DNA from: Pratylenchus scribneri
Taxonomy: Eukaryota; Nematoda; Chromadorea; Rhabditida; Pratylenchidae
Assembly (NCBI GenBank): GCA_030063045.1
Contig: JAQSEB010000041.1
Span: forward strand, 3,279,501 to 3,343,500
Reading direction: 5' to 3'
DNA length: 64,000 bases
A program made the position numbers and the translations under genes. This document shows, piece by piece, positions 12,028-23,065 of the stretch (its first letter is position 1; every line of letters starts with the position of its first letter). The notes under the pieces are model-generated. The model saw only the letters and a list, made by a program, of their open reading frames with translations. It was not told the DNA's origin and searched no databases.

Positions 12028-15000
12028 ATGCGATGGACAATTCTAATAATGATAGCAGCCATTTTGGCAATTTTCCTGAGTCGACATTCGATGGTACAGG
12101 GCGAAACAAAATTGCAATTTTTCTACCAAAAGAAGACGGGCATGCTGTAAGTAAAATTCGATTTTATAATCTAAATTTATGTTTTCTTAATAAGTATGAT
12201 CGATGGATCGGTAAAAGGCAAATCTGATCCAATCACGCTTGACATGAAGGCAAATCGGTTCAATTGTGTTATAAGACAATATTTCGTCTTCACATTTTGT
12301 CCGGACCTTCGGAAGCTTAAGGCTCGCCAATTTTGCAATGATGGGTAAGTATCAAAGAAAAAGGATGCAAAAACACGATCAAAATATCGAAAATTGTTAA
12401 CATGATAATGAAAATTATAAATACATAATAAATTACAAATAATTATTAATAAATCGGAAATATAGAAGAATTTTAGAAAAGTAAATAATTAAAAATTATC
12501 TATTAATGGAAAAAAAATTAGCTCAAGTATTCGATATTTATAATAAGATTAAAGATTAATTTAATAAATTCTAGTATTTTGGGATAATAATTCATAAAAG
12601 GAAATTATTTAAAATGCTGAAAAAATTAATGAAAATTCAGAAAATCTTATATCGGTTTATAACTGTTTAGAAATTTTTTGTAGTCCACTAAACCACAAAC
12701 CCATCATCCAATCTATAAATCTGGTAGAGAAGCATCTATTGAAAATAACTTGTCTTGGATTTAAAAAATTTTAAATTAGTTTTTAATCGAATATTAACAA
12801 ATTATATTCTATTCGATGGGTCTTATCGAGATCTATCATTTGGCTATATGGTTTCGGGGTCTAGCAAAAACCACTAAACCATTTCTGCCTTTTTCATTAC
12901 CCCTTTTTCGACATTTTAAATACTCTTTTCGGCAAATTAAATTAAATACTATCCATTCATAAAATATTCATAATTATCAATCAATTAAAGTATTGCCTTC
13001 TGCTATGAGCCAATTCTTGTGGAGGAATATGCAAAGCCGCATTTCCAGCTGAAAACAAATCCCGATTTGGAGATCTCTAAACGTTGTGGTGAATTGTTTC
13101 GAGGCTTCAAAGTTTCAATGAAGCAAATGTATACAATGGATTTTAACAAAAGATTATTTTATGAGATACAAACTGGCTACGAATCTGAACCGTATGTTTT
13201 ATATAAAATATAAATTTTTGAATAATTATTTTAATTAAATATTAAAAATATTGCTAAAATACTAAAAGTATTAATTTTAATTAAAATTCAATATTTTTAA
13301 TTAATATTTTAAAAATCAATATAAAATTAATAGAAAAAAAATTCAAAAATTTTCTAAAATAAAAAATTTAATTCAAATAAAACTTAAATAAAATATATAA
13401 TTTATATATATTTTAATTTATTACCAATATTACTTTTAAATTCAATTTCGAATTCCGATAAATTTCAATGTATTGCATTTGCATTTTGCATACTGGCCCT
13501 AATATCCTATCCATAAATAATCTTTTAATACACCATGGGGATTTATTTTTCAAAAACCGAAAAATTGAGAAAATTTAAGGTCTAACTCCTTAATTTTTGG
13601 ACATTTTAAAATAAATTACATATAGCCAATTTTGTAAAGCTTTAGATAACTAAAAAAATGAAATAAAATGGGATAAAGTCGAGGCGGGTAATTAATATAA
13701 AGTTGGGAATTCATGAGAATTTACGGTATTTATTTTTATAAAAATTTGTTTCCATTTTTCAGTTACTATTTTGCAAAACCTTCTTCAAATTGTATTGCGT
13801 TATGGCTTGGAAATGAGCATGATTTGGGTGTTATTGTACGCAATGAGGAGGATGAAGAAATTTTTCCTGTTCAGGTTTCTTTTTTTTTATAAATTTTTGA
13901 ATTAATATTTGAATTCATTTTATAAATTAGGTTCGAGAAGTTGGATCATCTAAAATTGTGGGCGCCCTGAACCATACATTCAATACAGCCGGATATCCTG
14001 AGCCCTCAAAGAATTCACGTTTTGAGGAAAGTTTCAATTTGGGAATGCTCTATTTGGATTTTAAAAGTCGTGAATTCACCCCACAAATGATGTTCACGGT
14101 TGGGCCAGACACTGTGTGCAATTTGTATGCACAAATTGTGAGTTCGAATTATAGGGGCAATATTTGTTAAATTAAAAAAAGAATTAACAATAAATTTATA
14201 TTAAAATTTTATTGATATCCGTAGAAAATACCTGGTATTCATTATTTTAATTTACTATCTCATAAAAATTTATATAATTGTTAAGTTTATATCCGGTTCT
14301 TTGAAAGTGAAGGTCCGTCCTATGGGTCATCACGTTTAGTTTTAAGGTCATTCAGCGATAAGTTACGGACATGATGGGGTAAAATTCATCTCTGTATCCA
14401 CCAATCCTAACACTAAAACTCAAGCGAGCCTTCACTTATACTGTTCTAACAAAAAAAAGGTGAAATTTAAAACTTAACGAGTATAAAATTATGAATATAA
14501 TACTTGATGAATATTGGCTTAAGGTTTAAAAAGAAAAACTCGGGCAAATTTGTGGCAGTTTTTTTATTATTAAAGAAGGAGTAAATCAATCTTACTTAAT
14601 GTTTTTGATTATTAAAATTTAAGAACAAATTGTTGAATATAATAAACGTGTATCTATTCTTTTTTATTTGTGTTTTAAGCGAAGCAACAATGTTGGCAAA
14701 TGCTCGGCTAGCTTCAAGCAAAAAACTGTTGCACTCCGTCCCTATGGCCACAACACAACTTCATTCTACACATTGACCCTGGAATCAGGCGTGGAAACAA
14801 ATGAAACTCGAGGCTCAAAAAGCCAAATGCAAAAAATTTTGGATAAGGAATATTCCACAACAACAATGGAAGAAGAGAGTGAAACGAACACGGATCCAAG
14901 CATTCAGGTTTGTAAAGGATCGCCTAATAAAATCTATTTGTATTAATTAATAAAAAATCAAACGCAAATGTCGCTGCACGCCTTATTCACTAAAACCCAT

Positions 15001-16783
15001 TTATTATCGAAATGAACAATTTTTTTACGAATTTTCGGCTAATTTTACTGCGTTCAAATGCGATGTATCATGTATCCCCCTATAAATCTTTAAATATTTA
15101 AGTAATATGTTAAAAATTTACATATTTTTTCCTCTAAATATCTTGTGAATTATCTTCCATAAATTGGTTTTTAATTACATTCAGAGCTATGAGGAAAGTG
15201 TGCAAGGTGGTGAGGAGAAAGTGCTCGAGCATGTCACAAAACCACCGGTCGAAGAGACGAAGGATATCACATCTTGGGAAAAGAAGGCAGCGGCAGCGGC
15301 CATCAACACGGCAGCTGGTACCGTGTTGGAAATAATTAAGAAATATATAAAAATGTATTTCATAGCAATTGGCTGCGGTCTTTTTTCTGTTGTCACTGCT
15401 GGTTTTGGCAGCTGCAGTGCAAAAGTTGAATTCAAAGACATCCAAACTACTACATTCAATGAGGCATACACAAAGTCGAGCATTAACACCCAAAAGCAAC
15501 AAAAGTCATCCAGTTCCGTGCATTCCGTCCAACAAGTTTTGCAGGTGAAGATTTTATAGTTAAAATTTTTTGTATAGCGTTGATATTAACTTTTTGATAT
15601 TACCTAAAAAGAAAAAAGATAATAAAAATAAATTATTAAAAAAATAGCGAAATTATTGGGTAAATATATAATTAATTTTTTAATTAATTTTTTGTAGACA
15701 GCATTTACGCATACAAAGGGTTCAACGGATAGTACCACGAAGAGTGAGCAGAGGAGCATGTCGAATGCGGTCACTAAACGAACGGTATTCCTCTATGAAA
15801 TTGAGGTAACTCAATTATTTATAATAAAATTAAAAAAATTTTTAAGATAAATAAATAGTTCAAATTAAAATAAAAATTTGGACAAATTTTTCTAAAAATT
15901 TTTTTCTACATTTTTAAAAATTTTGAACAGGTCCCAAATGACAAAATTTCGACTCCAATGCAAATGGCAGTCAATTGCGATAATAGTCGAGTGTCAATCC
16001 CGTGGATTAAATTCAGGTTTTTATTCAGATTTAAAAAATTTAATTCAAATTTTATATTTTAAAAATAAAAGCAAATAAATTAAATCTGATATTTTGGAAT
16101 GTTTTAATCTTTTTAAAAAATTTTTCTTTCGCAATTATATTCCTTAAAAAATATTTTTATTTTTCTTTCTTTTAAAACTATAGGAATTATGAAAGAATAG
16201 GGAATATTAAAAGAGTGAACTCAAAGAAAAACATATACTGTAGGTACCGTATAACCGTCTTAGGTACCGTATAACCACTTTTAATGGTCCTTGAGGAATT
16301 ATTTTTCAACTCTCTAAAATGTTAGTAATTATTAAAGAAGGGGGAATTATTTTTTTGAGGATGGGATATTAAATGAGATTATATGGTATGCTCTCTATTA
16401 AGTAAAAAATTCATTACAATATAAGGCAAAATAATTATCTATTTTTTAATTTTTCTTCGCACATTCTCAGATTGACCGACATTGACGAAGGATTCTCGGA
16501 TGATTACGGGGAAGAGGAGGAAAATTTCGACATTGATGAAGATGAGACACCATCAAATGCTAATAACAAAAATGAAGATAATTATCCGGATTTGGATGAA
16601 TACGATGATTTGCGCAAACAAAGTCAACAGGAAAAGGATGCGGACTCTGCATTCAATAATGAGGCTACGAATAATAATGATGATGATGTATATGATGAAT
16701 TTGAATTTGATGAGGAAGAGGAAAAGAATAAAGATGAAGAAAGCAAACCCACTAATACCGACACTTACGATTATTCCTATTAA
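12028..16783 (+). CDS. Gene C: secreted aerolysin-like family protein
   Basis: Ten exons sum to 628 codons in one frame: 12028-12146, 12195-12344, 12991-13191, 13763-13874, 13931-14137, 14680-14907, 15185-15544, 15698-15805, 15931-16016, 16471-16783. Residues 1-25 form a signal peptide. The shared N-terminal module spans about 40-305 (LMIDGSVKGKSDPI, IAFCYEP, LYLDFKSREF). From about 305 to 523 come Ser/Thr-rich strands flanking an Ala-rich then hydrophobic segment (KKAAAAAINTAAG and on), then VFLYEIEVP and a strand like that of gene B. This resembles the insertion loop and closing strand of aerolysin-type pore-formers (inference). Exon 10 is a roughly 104-residue Asp/Glu-rich tail absent from B. 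The signal peptide and Cys residues suggest secretion. An upstream in-frame ATG at 11953 is less likely because the signal peptide begins best at 12028. Confidence 0.75.
14287..14455. mobile_element. MITE-like palindrome in gene C intron 5
   Basis: A degenerate palindrome with AGTGAAGGTCC...CTATGGGTCATC on the left and CCTTCACTT on the right. Related copies lie at about 41290-41480, 47385-47605 and 51420-51655, all containing CTATGGGTCA, GGTCATT and a long run of CCTAA/TTAGG. Confidence 0.6.
16270..16400. repeat. Dispersed repeat fragment in gene C last intron
   Basis: Contains GAGGAATTATTTTTCAAC and GGGGAATTATTTTTTTGAGG ending near GAGATTATATGGTATG. Longer relatives occur at 13520-13720, 33960-34145, 40240-40455 and 48175-48430. 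Confidence 0.55.
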
Positions 16784-16794
16784 AAAACAGTATA

Positions 16795-16800
16795 AATAAA
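16795..16800 (+). terminator. Poly(A) signal of gene C
   Basis: AATAAA 12 bp after the gene C stop codon, inside the 108-bp gap to gene D. Confidence 0.65.
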
Positions 16801-16874
16801 TTCTTTCTTTCCATTTTTCATTGCTTTTTTATGCTTATTTTTCATTTAATTTTTATGAAAATTTATTTTCTAAA

Positions 16875-16885
16875 TTCATTTTTAG
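16875..16885 (+). promoter_or_regulatory. Candidate trans-splice acceptor for gene D
   Basis: ATTCATTTTTAG lies seven bases before the ATG of gene D and about 95 bp after the stop of gene C. A pyrimidine-rich AG acceptor with no upstream donor, just after a poly(A) signal, is the usual layout of a downstream operon gene that receives a spliced leader in nematodes. Inference from position. Confidence 0.5.
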
Positions 16886-16891
16886 GCAAAA

Positions 16892-19800
16892 ATGATGTTA
16901 CTGAAAATATTCATTTTCGGCTGTTTTATGTTCCTAATTTTGGAACAAATTTTTGCAGTATTCAGTGGAATTGAGAAGGGCACACAATTTACTAAGGAGC
17001 CAAAAGTGGTTGTCCATAAGCATTTTTACTACGATAAATTTGGAAATTTGTGAGTATTTTTTGAAAAAAAATAAAAATGGAAAAAAATTAATATAATTTT
17101 TAATTAACTTTATTCACTTGAATAATATGGTATTTTAAAGTTATTCTTATTAAATAATTCAAAAAGCAAACAAGAAAAATGAAAAAAAAATAAATTTTAT
17201 AAAACATAGATTTCGAATAAATATTTTTAGAATTTTTTAAATTTTTTGTAAAAAGATGAATTTTAAAGCTTAATTAATTACAAAAAATATCCTTAAATTA
17301 AAAATATTTTTTCCTATTTTTTAAATATTAAATATAATTAAATTATATTTGCAAGGGTTCTGAATGGCTCTGTGCCCGGCAATTCCTCTGCTTTGACCAT
17401 CGACTTCAAGAAATATTATCCAACATGTTACACAAATGTTTATTTCAATTTCATCTTCTATTTTGATCCAAATGCAATTGGCGAAATTTGCGAAGAAGGG
17501 TAATTATAATTAATAATAATAAATTAGGAAATTTAAATATGGTAAAAAATTCGGAGATGCCCAAAAAATTGAAAATATAAATTTCATATTATATTTTTTA
17601 GGAACAAAATGTGACAGAGATTAATTTGAAAATTAATAATGAACTATAAAATGTTTTTGAGGATTCTTCGTGAAAATTTTTAAAAGGAAATTTAAATTTA
17701 ATTCATTATTGATTTATAGGGAGTGGATTTGTATATAAATGCTTTTTAGGCACATTTCTAAAAATTGTCGTTAAAAATGTAAAAAATTGAATAATGGTTT
17801 CTGATCAAAAATTTGCATATTTTAAGAAAGTTTGCGAAATTTTCATATTTTGGCACCTTTTGGTGCATATATAAATCCGCGTCCTATTTGATTTATAAAA
17901 TTTTGAAAAATTTTCACTTAAAAAATTAAAATTCAATTTCCACAAAAAATTTATTTTTTTTTAAATTTATGATACTCTTTTTAAATTATTTTTAAAAAAT
18001 AATATTAATAGAATGACAATTTGCTATGAAGGCCAACTCTTTGGTGAACATGTTAAACCTGAATATTCGGTGCCAAATTTGAATATTAATGGCAGCCACA
18101 CAAAGGCATCATTTTTATTTAATTTTAAACGTTATTGAGGCATTTAGGAATATCTCGAAAAATGCCAAAACGGAACATCGAGTAAATCCACCTCACTTCG
18201 TGGATTGAATGTTGCTGTGAAAACATTCAAAGGATTAGCCGATAATGATATTAAAAGTGAAGCAAAAAATTTTGCATTGCCAAAACAACGGCCAAATGGC
18301 AATGATTGGCGCTTTTTTGTCATTAGCAGTTCATTTTTTGAACAAAAGTGAGAATTTTTTGCATTAAGAATTTTTTAACATAATTATTATAAAATATTTT
18401 ATGGAATTTTTTTATTACTAATTAATTTTTAAAAATTAAAATTATTTTTCTAAATTTTTTAGCTTATATTTGTTAATTAATGTTGATAATTATAAAAATA
18501 ATCTTTTTGGAATTTTTTTGACTAATTTTTTTTAATTAAAATATTTATTTTTAAAATTATTTATTTTAATTAATTTTTATAATTTAAAATATTTTTCGGA
18601 ATTTTTATCTTAAAATAATTTTTTTCAATTTTTAGATATTATTTCATAATGCCGGAAGACAATGCTGCAGTTTTACAAATTGGACAAGGCAAAACCATGG
18701 AAGTGCGAGTGACAAACACGGAAGGTGTTGAATTACCGCTAGTCACTTTCACAATTAAAGGAAAAGAATATGGCACAAAAACATTCGGTTTATCCATCAA
18801 TTTTGGCAGTATTTAAAATTTTTCCAGGTGGCCCAGCACCCGATTTGAACAATGGCAAAAAGTTGGCCAAATTTGTTGGCCTATGGCTACTCTATATGGA
18901 TTTTAAGACTGATTATACCCAATGGCAAACAATCAGTGTGGTCAACCCTCCTCAATATTCAAAGTGCCAATTGATGCTGGAAATTGTAATTATTTAAATA
19001 ATTTAAATTAATAAATTTGAGTTAAAAAATTTAATCTTTTTATTTGGACAATTACAAAAGTTAATTATTAAACATTTGATTTTAAGAAAATTTAATCTAC
19101 TTATTTTTGAGATTATATTCCATATCGATATTTTACATAAAAACATGAAATATGGAATCAAAAAAGGGACCTTTCCACTTTTAGTTAATCAGATTAATTT
19201 AACTTTATAATTAGCTTTCTATTTAATAAGGCTAAACGATTTAAAATCTATTTCTTTTTGGGTTGAAATTTCAAATTTCCATTTAAGCTAAAATTAATAT
19301 TTTATTATCACTATTTTAAACTTTTCAATTAAATTTAATCATTTATTCAATACATTCCATATAATTCAATTAGTCTAATTAATTAGCAGTTTGATATAAA
19401 GAAATTGATTTTTTCTTATTTATAAAAATATATTCATTAGCGAGGCAATCGTATGCGTCCATGCCGTTCCTATTTTGAGGACATTGCCGTGTTGGAACCA
19501 GTCGATGCCAATGTGAAAATGGTTTACACATCGGAAGTGGGCACAGTTCGACATCAAGATGTAAAAAATAGAACAAATTCTTTTTATAATCAAATTTAAT
19601 AATTAAAGTATGGTCAAGAGGATGCGAAGGCCACGTCAACGCGTTGGCAAAAGGAACAGCTGAGGCAGAGCACAACAATTGACAGTACGGATAGCAAAGA
19701 TTCATTTAAAGATATCAACGAGGATACGATGAAGGTTGGAAAATTGCTATAATATAATTATAAATATTAATAAGAGATATAGTGTATAATTCCCTATTAT

Positions 19801-21556
19801 GTAAAATTAAAATATATATATATAGTAAATCTATTTTTTGGATTAAAAATAAGGGGTGTTCAGTATTCAAAAATTTTCGGACTTCTATAATTTAAAATTT
19901 CCAAATTAATAAAAATTCTGCCATATTGTAAAAATATTTCTGTATTATGGACCAAAAAACCATTTTTGGGACATTTATTTCTTAATAAATATTAATTATT
20001 TTTTTAAAAAAATGTTGGTTACAATTTATTAGTATTCTATTTAAATAATACACTCTATAAAATATAAAAAATATTTTTTTTTATTTTGCTTCATTGATTA
20101 CTTTTATCAAATTTGAAATTTTGATGTACCGAAAAAATTATATTCATATTTTTTATCTAAAAAAATAATTTAAAAATTAAAGATTAGATATCTTGGTTTT
20201 ATAAAAATTATGAATCTAGAATCATAATTTTTTATTATAAAAATTAATTATGATAAACTTTCTGAAATACCTCATATTCCATTTTTTATTTATCAATTTT
20301 CAGGAAGTAACGGAAAAAGAGAAAAGAGTGCAGACAGACCATATTCATAAATACGAAGCTGAGGTCGCCTTAAATGCGAATCCCCAAAAAGCTGGTAAGA
20401 AAATTATAATTTCAATAAAAAATTATTATTTGCAACATATTTTAGTGCAGGATCAAGCCTCGGATGTAGCAGGACAGGGCAAACAATCAGGCGTTAATGC
20501 CAGGGTTGGTGTTGGAGCCAATTATCAGAATACGGAAAGTGAATACAAATCGACAAAGGACACAAATGAGAGAACTAACATCAAAATAGATACAAGCAAC
20601 CAATTCAATAATATTAAAAAATCCACGGCAATGATGGTAAAGATTTGAAAATAAATCTTTTTTGTTTGAGTTAAAATTAATTCAAATTGTTTTTCAAAAG
20701 AATAAAAAAAATTTTTGCAGGAAAGTTTCAAAAGTACATCAGGTGCCTCAGAATTGATGGAACAAAGTGAATTTTTACAAACTACTAGTGCATTCACCAC
20801 CCGAGAATTAGTCGATATTCGAATCAGCATACCGAGGAATAAAAAAGTATGCAAATTTATTCAAAATTTTCTTTAACCTAAACTCATAAATTTATATATT
20901 TTTTTGCTTATTTTATTAATAAAATTTTTAATAAAATTATAAAATATTCGAAAATATATTTTAAATAAATATAACACAGGTGATCATCAAGCAATTATTC
21001 TTTGACTGTGATGGCAATATTGTGAAAATGCCATTTATTCTTTACACTGATGGTTTTGATTTTTTTAAAAATAATTAATGAATTAATTAATTAATCTAGA
21101 AGAGTTCGTTTTTTTTTCAGAAGTTGCATAAGTGGGAAATAAATCTCAATTTAAATTAAAATAAAATTATCTAAAATATTTTTCCGAATCACCAACAATT
21201 TTATTTTTAATTTGTTGCAAAAATTTCTGTCGATTAGCTAAAATATGAAATCGAAAAATAAATTAAATTTTAAAAATAAAAAGGTAAAAAATTTTCGGTA
21301 CTAACAAAATTTAAATTTGTAGGGAAAGAAAGGTTGAAATTGCAAGAACAAAATGCGTCACCAAAAATTAAAAGACCACTTTCACCGAATTGGGCCAACG
21401 AAACTTCAGGCAATTTTAATTTTTTTGCAGTTTTTTCTAATTTATTTTCAATTTTTAGAGGACAATTTGCCAAAACGAAAGTCTATGAATGTGGTCAGTG
21501 CGCCAATTGAACAAAACGATGATTTTGATGAGTTTATGAATGAATATGGCACATGA
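16892..21556 (+). CDS. Gene D: secreted aerolysin-like family protein
   Basis: Fourteen exons sum to 594 codons: 16892-17049, 17356-17499, 18012-18069, 18148-18347, 18636-18787, 18828-18985, 19441-19560, 19609-19734, 20304-20394, 20446-20636, 20721-20846, 20980-21052, 21323-21409, 21459-21556. Signal peptide LLKIFIFGCFMFLILEQIFA. The N-terminal module (about 50-330) keeps LVLNGSVPGNS, MTICYEG, LLYMDF and RPCRSYFED, aligned with genes B and C. From 330 to about 510 the sequence is Ser/Thr/Lys/Glu-rich, interrupted by a Gly/Ala/Val segment (VNARVGVGANYQ) that would fit a membrane-inserting hairpin, then a DIRISIPRNKK strand and FDCDG loop shared with B and C. The tail is acidic. The last intron uses a GC donor (21410). 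Probably co-transcribed with gene C. Role as a pore-former is inference. Confidence 0.74.
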
Positions 21557-21639
21557 ATTTAAATTTATTTAATGCAATAAATAAATATTTTGTGATAATG
21601 ATAAATATAATTCATTAATTTTGTCATTTCCAAATTTAT

Positions 21640-22578
21640 AGTTTTAATTCTTTCCGGAAAATGTTCGCCAAGTTTTATTTCTTTCCGGAAAATGTTCGCC
21701 AAGTTTTATTTCTTTCCGGAAAATGTTCGCCAAGTTTTATTTCTTTCCGGAAAATGTTCGCCAAGTTTTATTTCTTTCCAGAAAATGTTCGCCAAGTTTT
21801 ATTTCTTTCCGGAAAATGTTCGCCAAGTTTTATTTCTTTCCGGAAAATGTTCGCCAAGTTTTATTTATTTCTTTCCGCAATATGTTCGCCAAGTTTTATT
21901 TCTTTGAAAAATGTTCGCCAAGTTTTATTTCTTTCCGGAAAATGTTCACCAAGTTTTATTTATTTCTTTCCGCAATATGTTCGCCAAGTTTTATTTCTTT
22001 CCGGAAAATGTTCGCCAAGTTTTATTTCTTTCCGGAAAATGTTCGCCAAGTTTTATTTCTTTCCGGAAAATGTTCGCCAAGTTTTATTTCTTTCCAGAAA
22101 ATGTTCGCCAAGTTTTATTTCTTTCCGGAAAATGTTCGCCAAGTTTTATTTCTTTCCAGAAAATGTTCGCCAAGTTTTATTTCTTTCCGGAAAATGTTCG
22201 CCAAGTTTTATTTCTTTCCGGAAAATGTTCGCCAAGTTTTATTTCTTTCCAGAAAATGTTCGCCAAGTTTTATTTCTTTCCGGAAAATGTTCGCCAAGTT
22301 TTATTTCTTTCCGGAAAATGTTCGCCAAGTTTTATTTCTTTCCGGAAAATGTTCGCCAAGTTTTATTTCTTTCCAGAAAATGTTCGCCAAGTTTTATTTC
22401 TTTCCGGAAAATGTTCGCCAAGTTTTATTTCTTTCCGGAAAATGTTCACCAAGTTTTATTTATTTCTTTCCGCAATATGTTCGCCAAGTTTTATTTCTTT
22501 GAAAAATGTACACCAAGTTTTATTTCTTCCGGAAAAAAAAGTTCGCCAAGTTTTCATTTCCTTCCGGAAAATGTTCGC
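21640..22578. repeat. 31-bp satellite array downstream of gene D
   Basis: About 30 copies of TTTATTTCTTTCCGGAAAAT plus GTTCGCCAAGT. Variants (CCAGAAA, and a longer CCGCAATATG form with an added TTTA) recur in blocks, suggesting higher-order amplification. Since 31 is not a multiple of three and the unit lacks stops, long ORFs open in all three forward frames; they are by-products, not genes. The remaining stretch to 23065 is AT-rich with nothing recognised. Confidence 0.95.
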
Positions 22579-23065
22579 ATAAATTAAGTTTAAGCATCTT
22601 TCTTATATTAAGTAAAATTTTCCTTTTTTTTCTAATTTATTTAAAAATTTATATAGTCAATTTATATTAAATTTTATTTAATTTATGATGTAATTTGTAA
22701 TTAATTACATTCTTTTTTCTCATATCATAATGAATCATTCGTCCAGCCAATAAAATTGGAACACGAAATTTTAAATTGGAAAAAAATGAACACGGATGAT
22801 GAATTCTTTCTGCTGGGCTGTTCAATTCATTTTAAAAATTAAATGGAATATAAAAATTACTAAATTTATTAGTCAATTTTTCTCTACATTTATTATTCAA
22901 TCCTTAAAAAATTAATAATTTTATTTTTTAGTATTAAAATTTTTTAATACTTATATTCAATTCAAATTCTAATCTTCATCTTTGTTTTGTTTCCCCATTT
23001 GCCGACAGGTCTTTTTTTAATATTAATTAAAAATTATATATTTTTTATAGTGTTGTCCGTGGAAA

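Noticed and set aside
21661..22587. Three long overlapping ORFs (308, 259 and 223 codons) of repeated MFAKFYFFPENVRQ-type peptide
   Set aside because: They are frame products of the 31-bp satellite; all three frames are equally open and there is no signal peptide or splice context.
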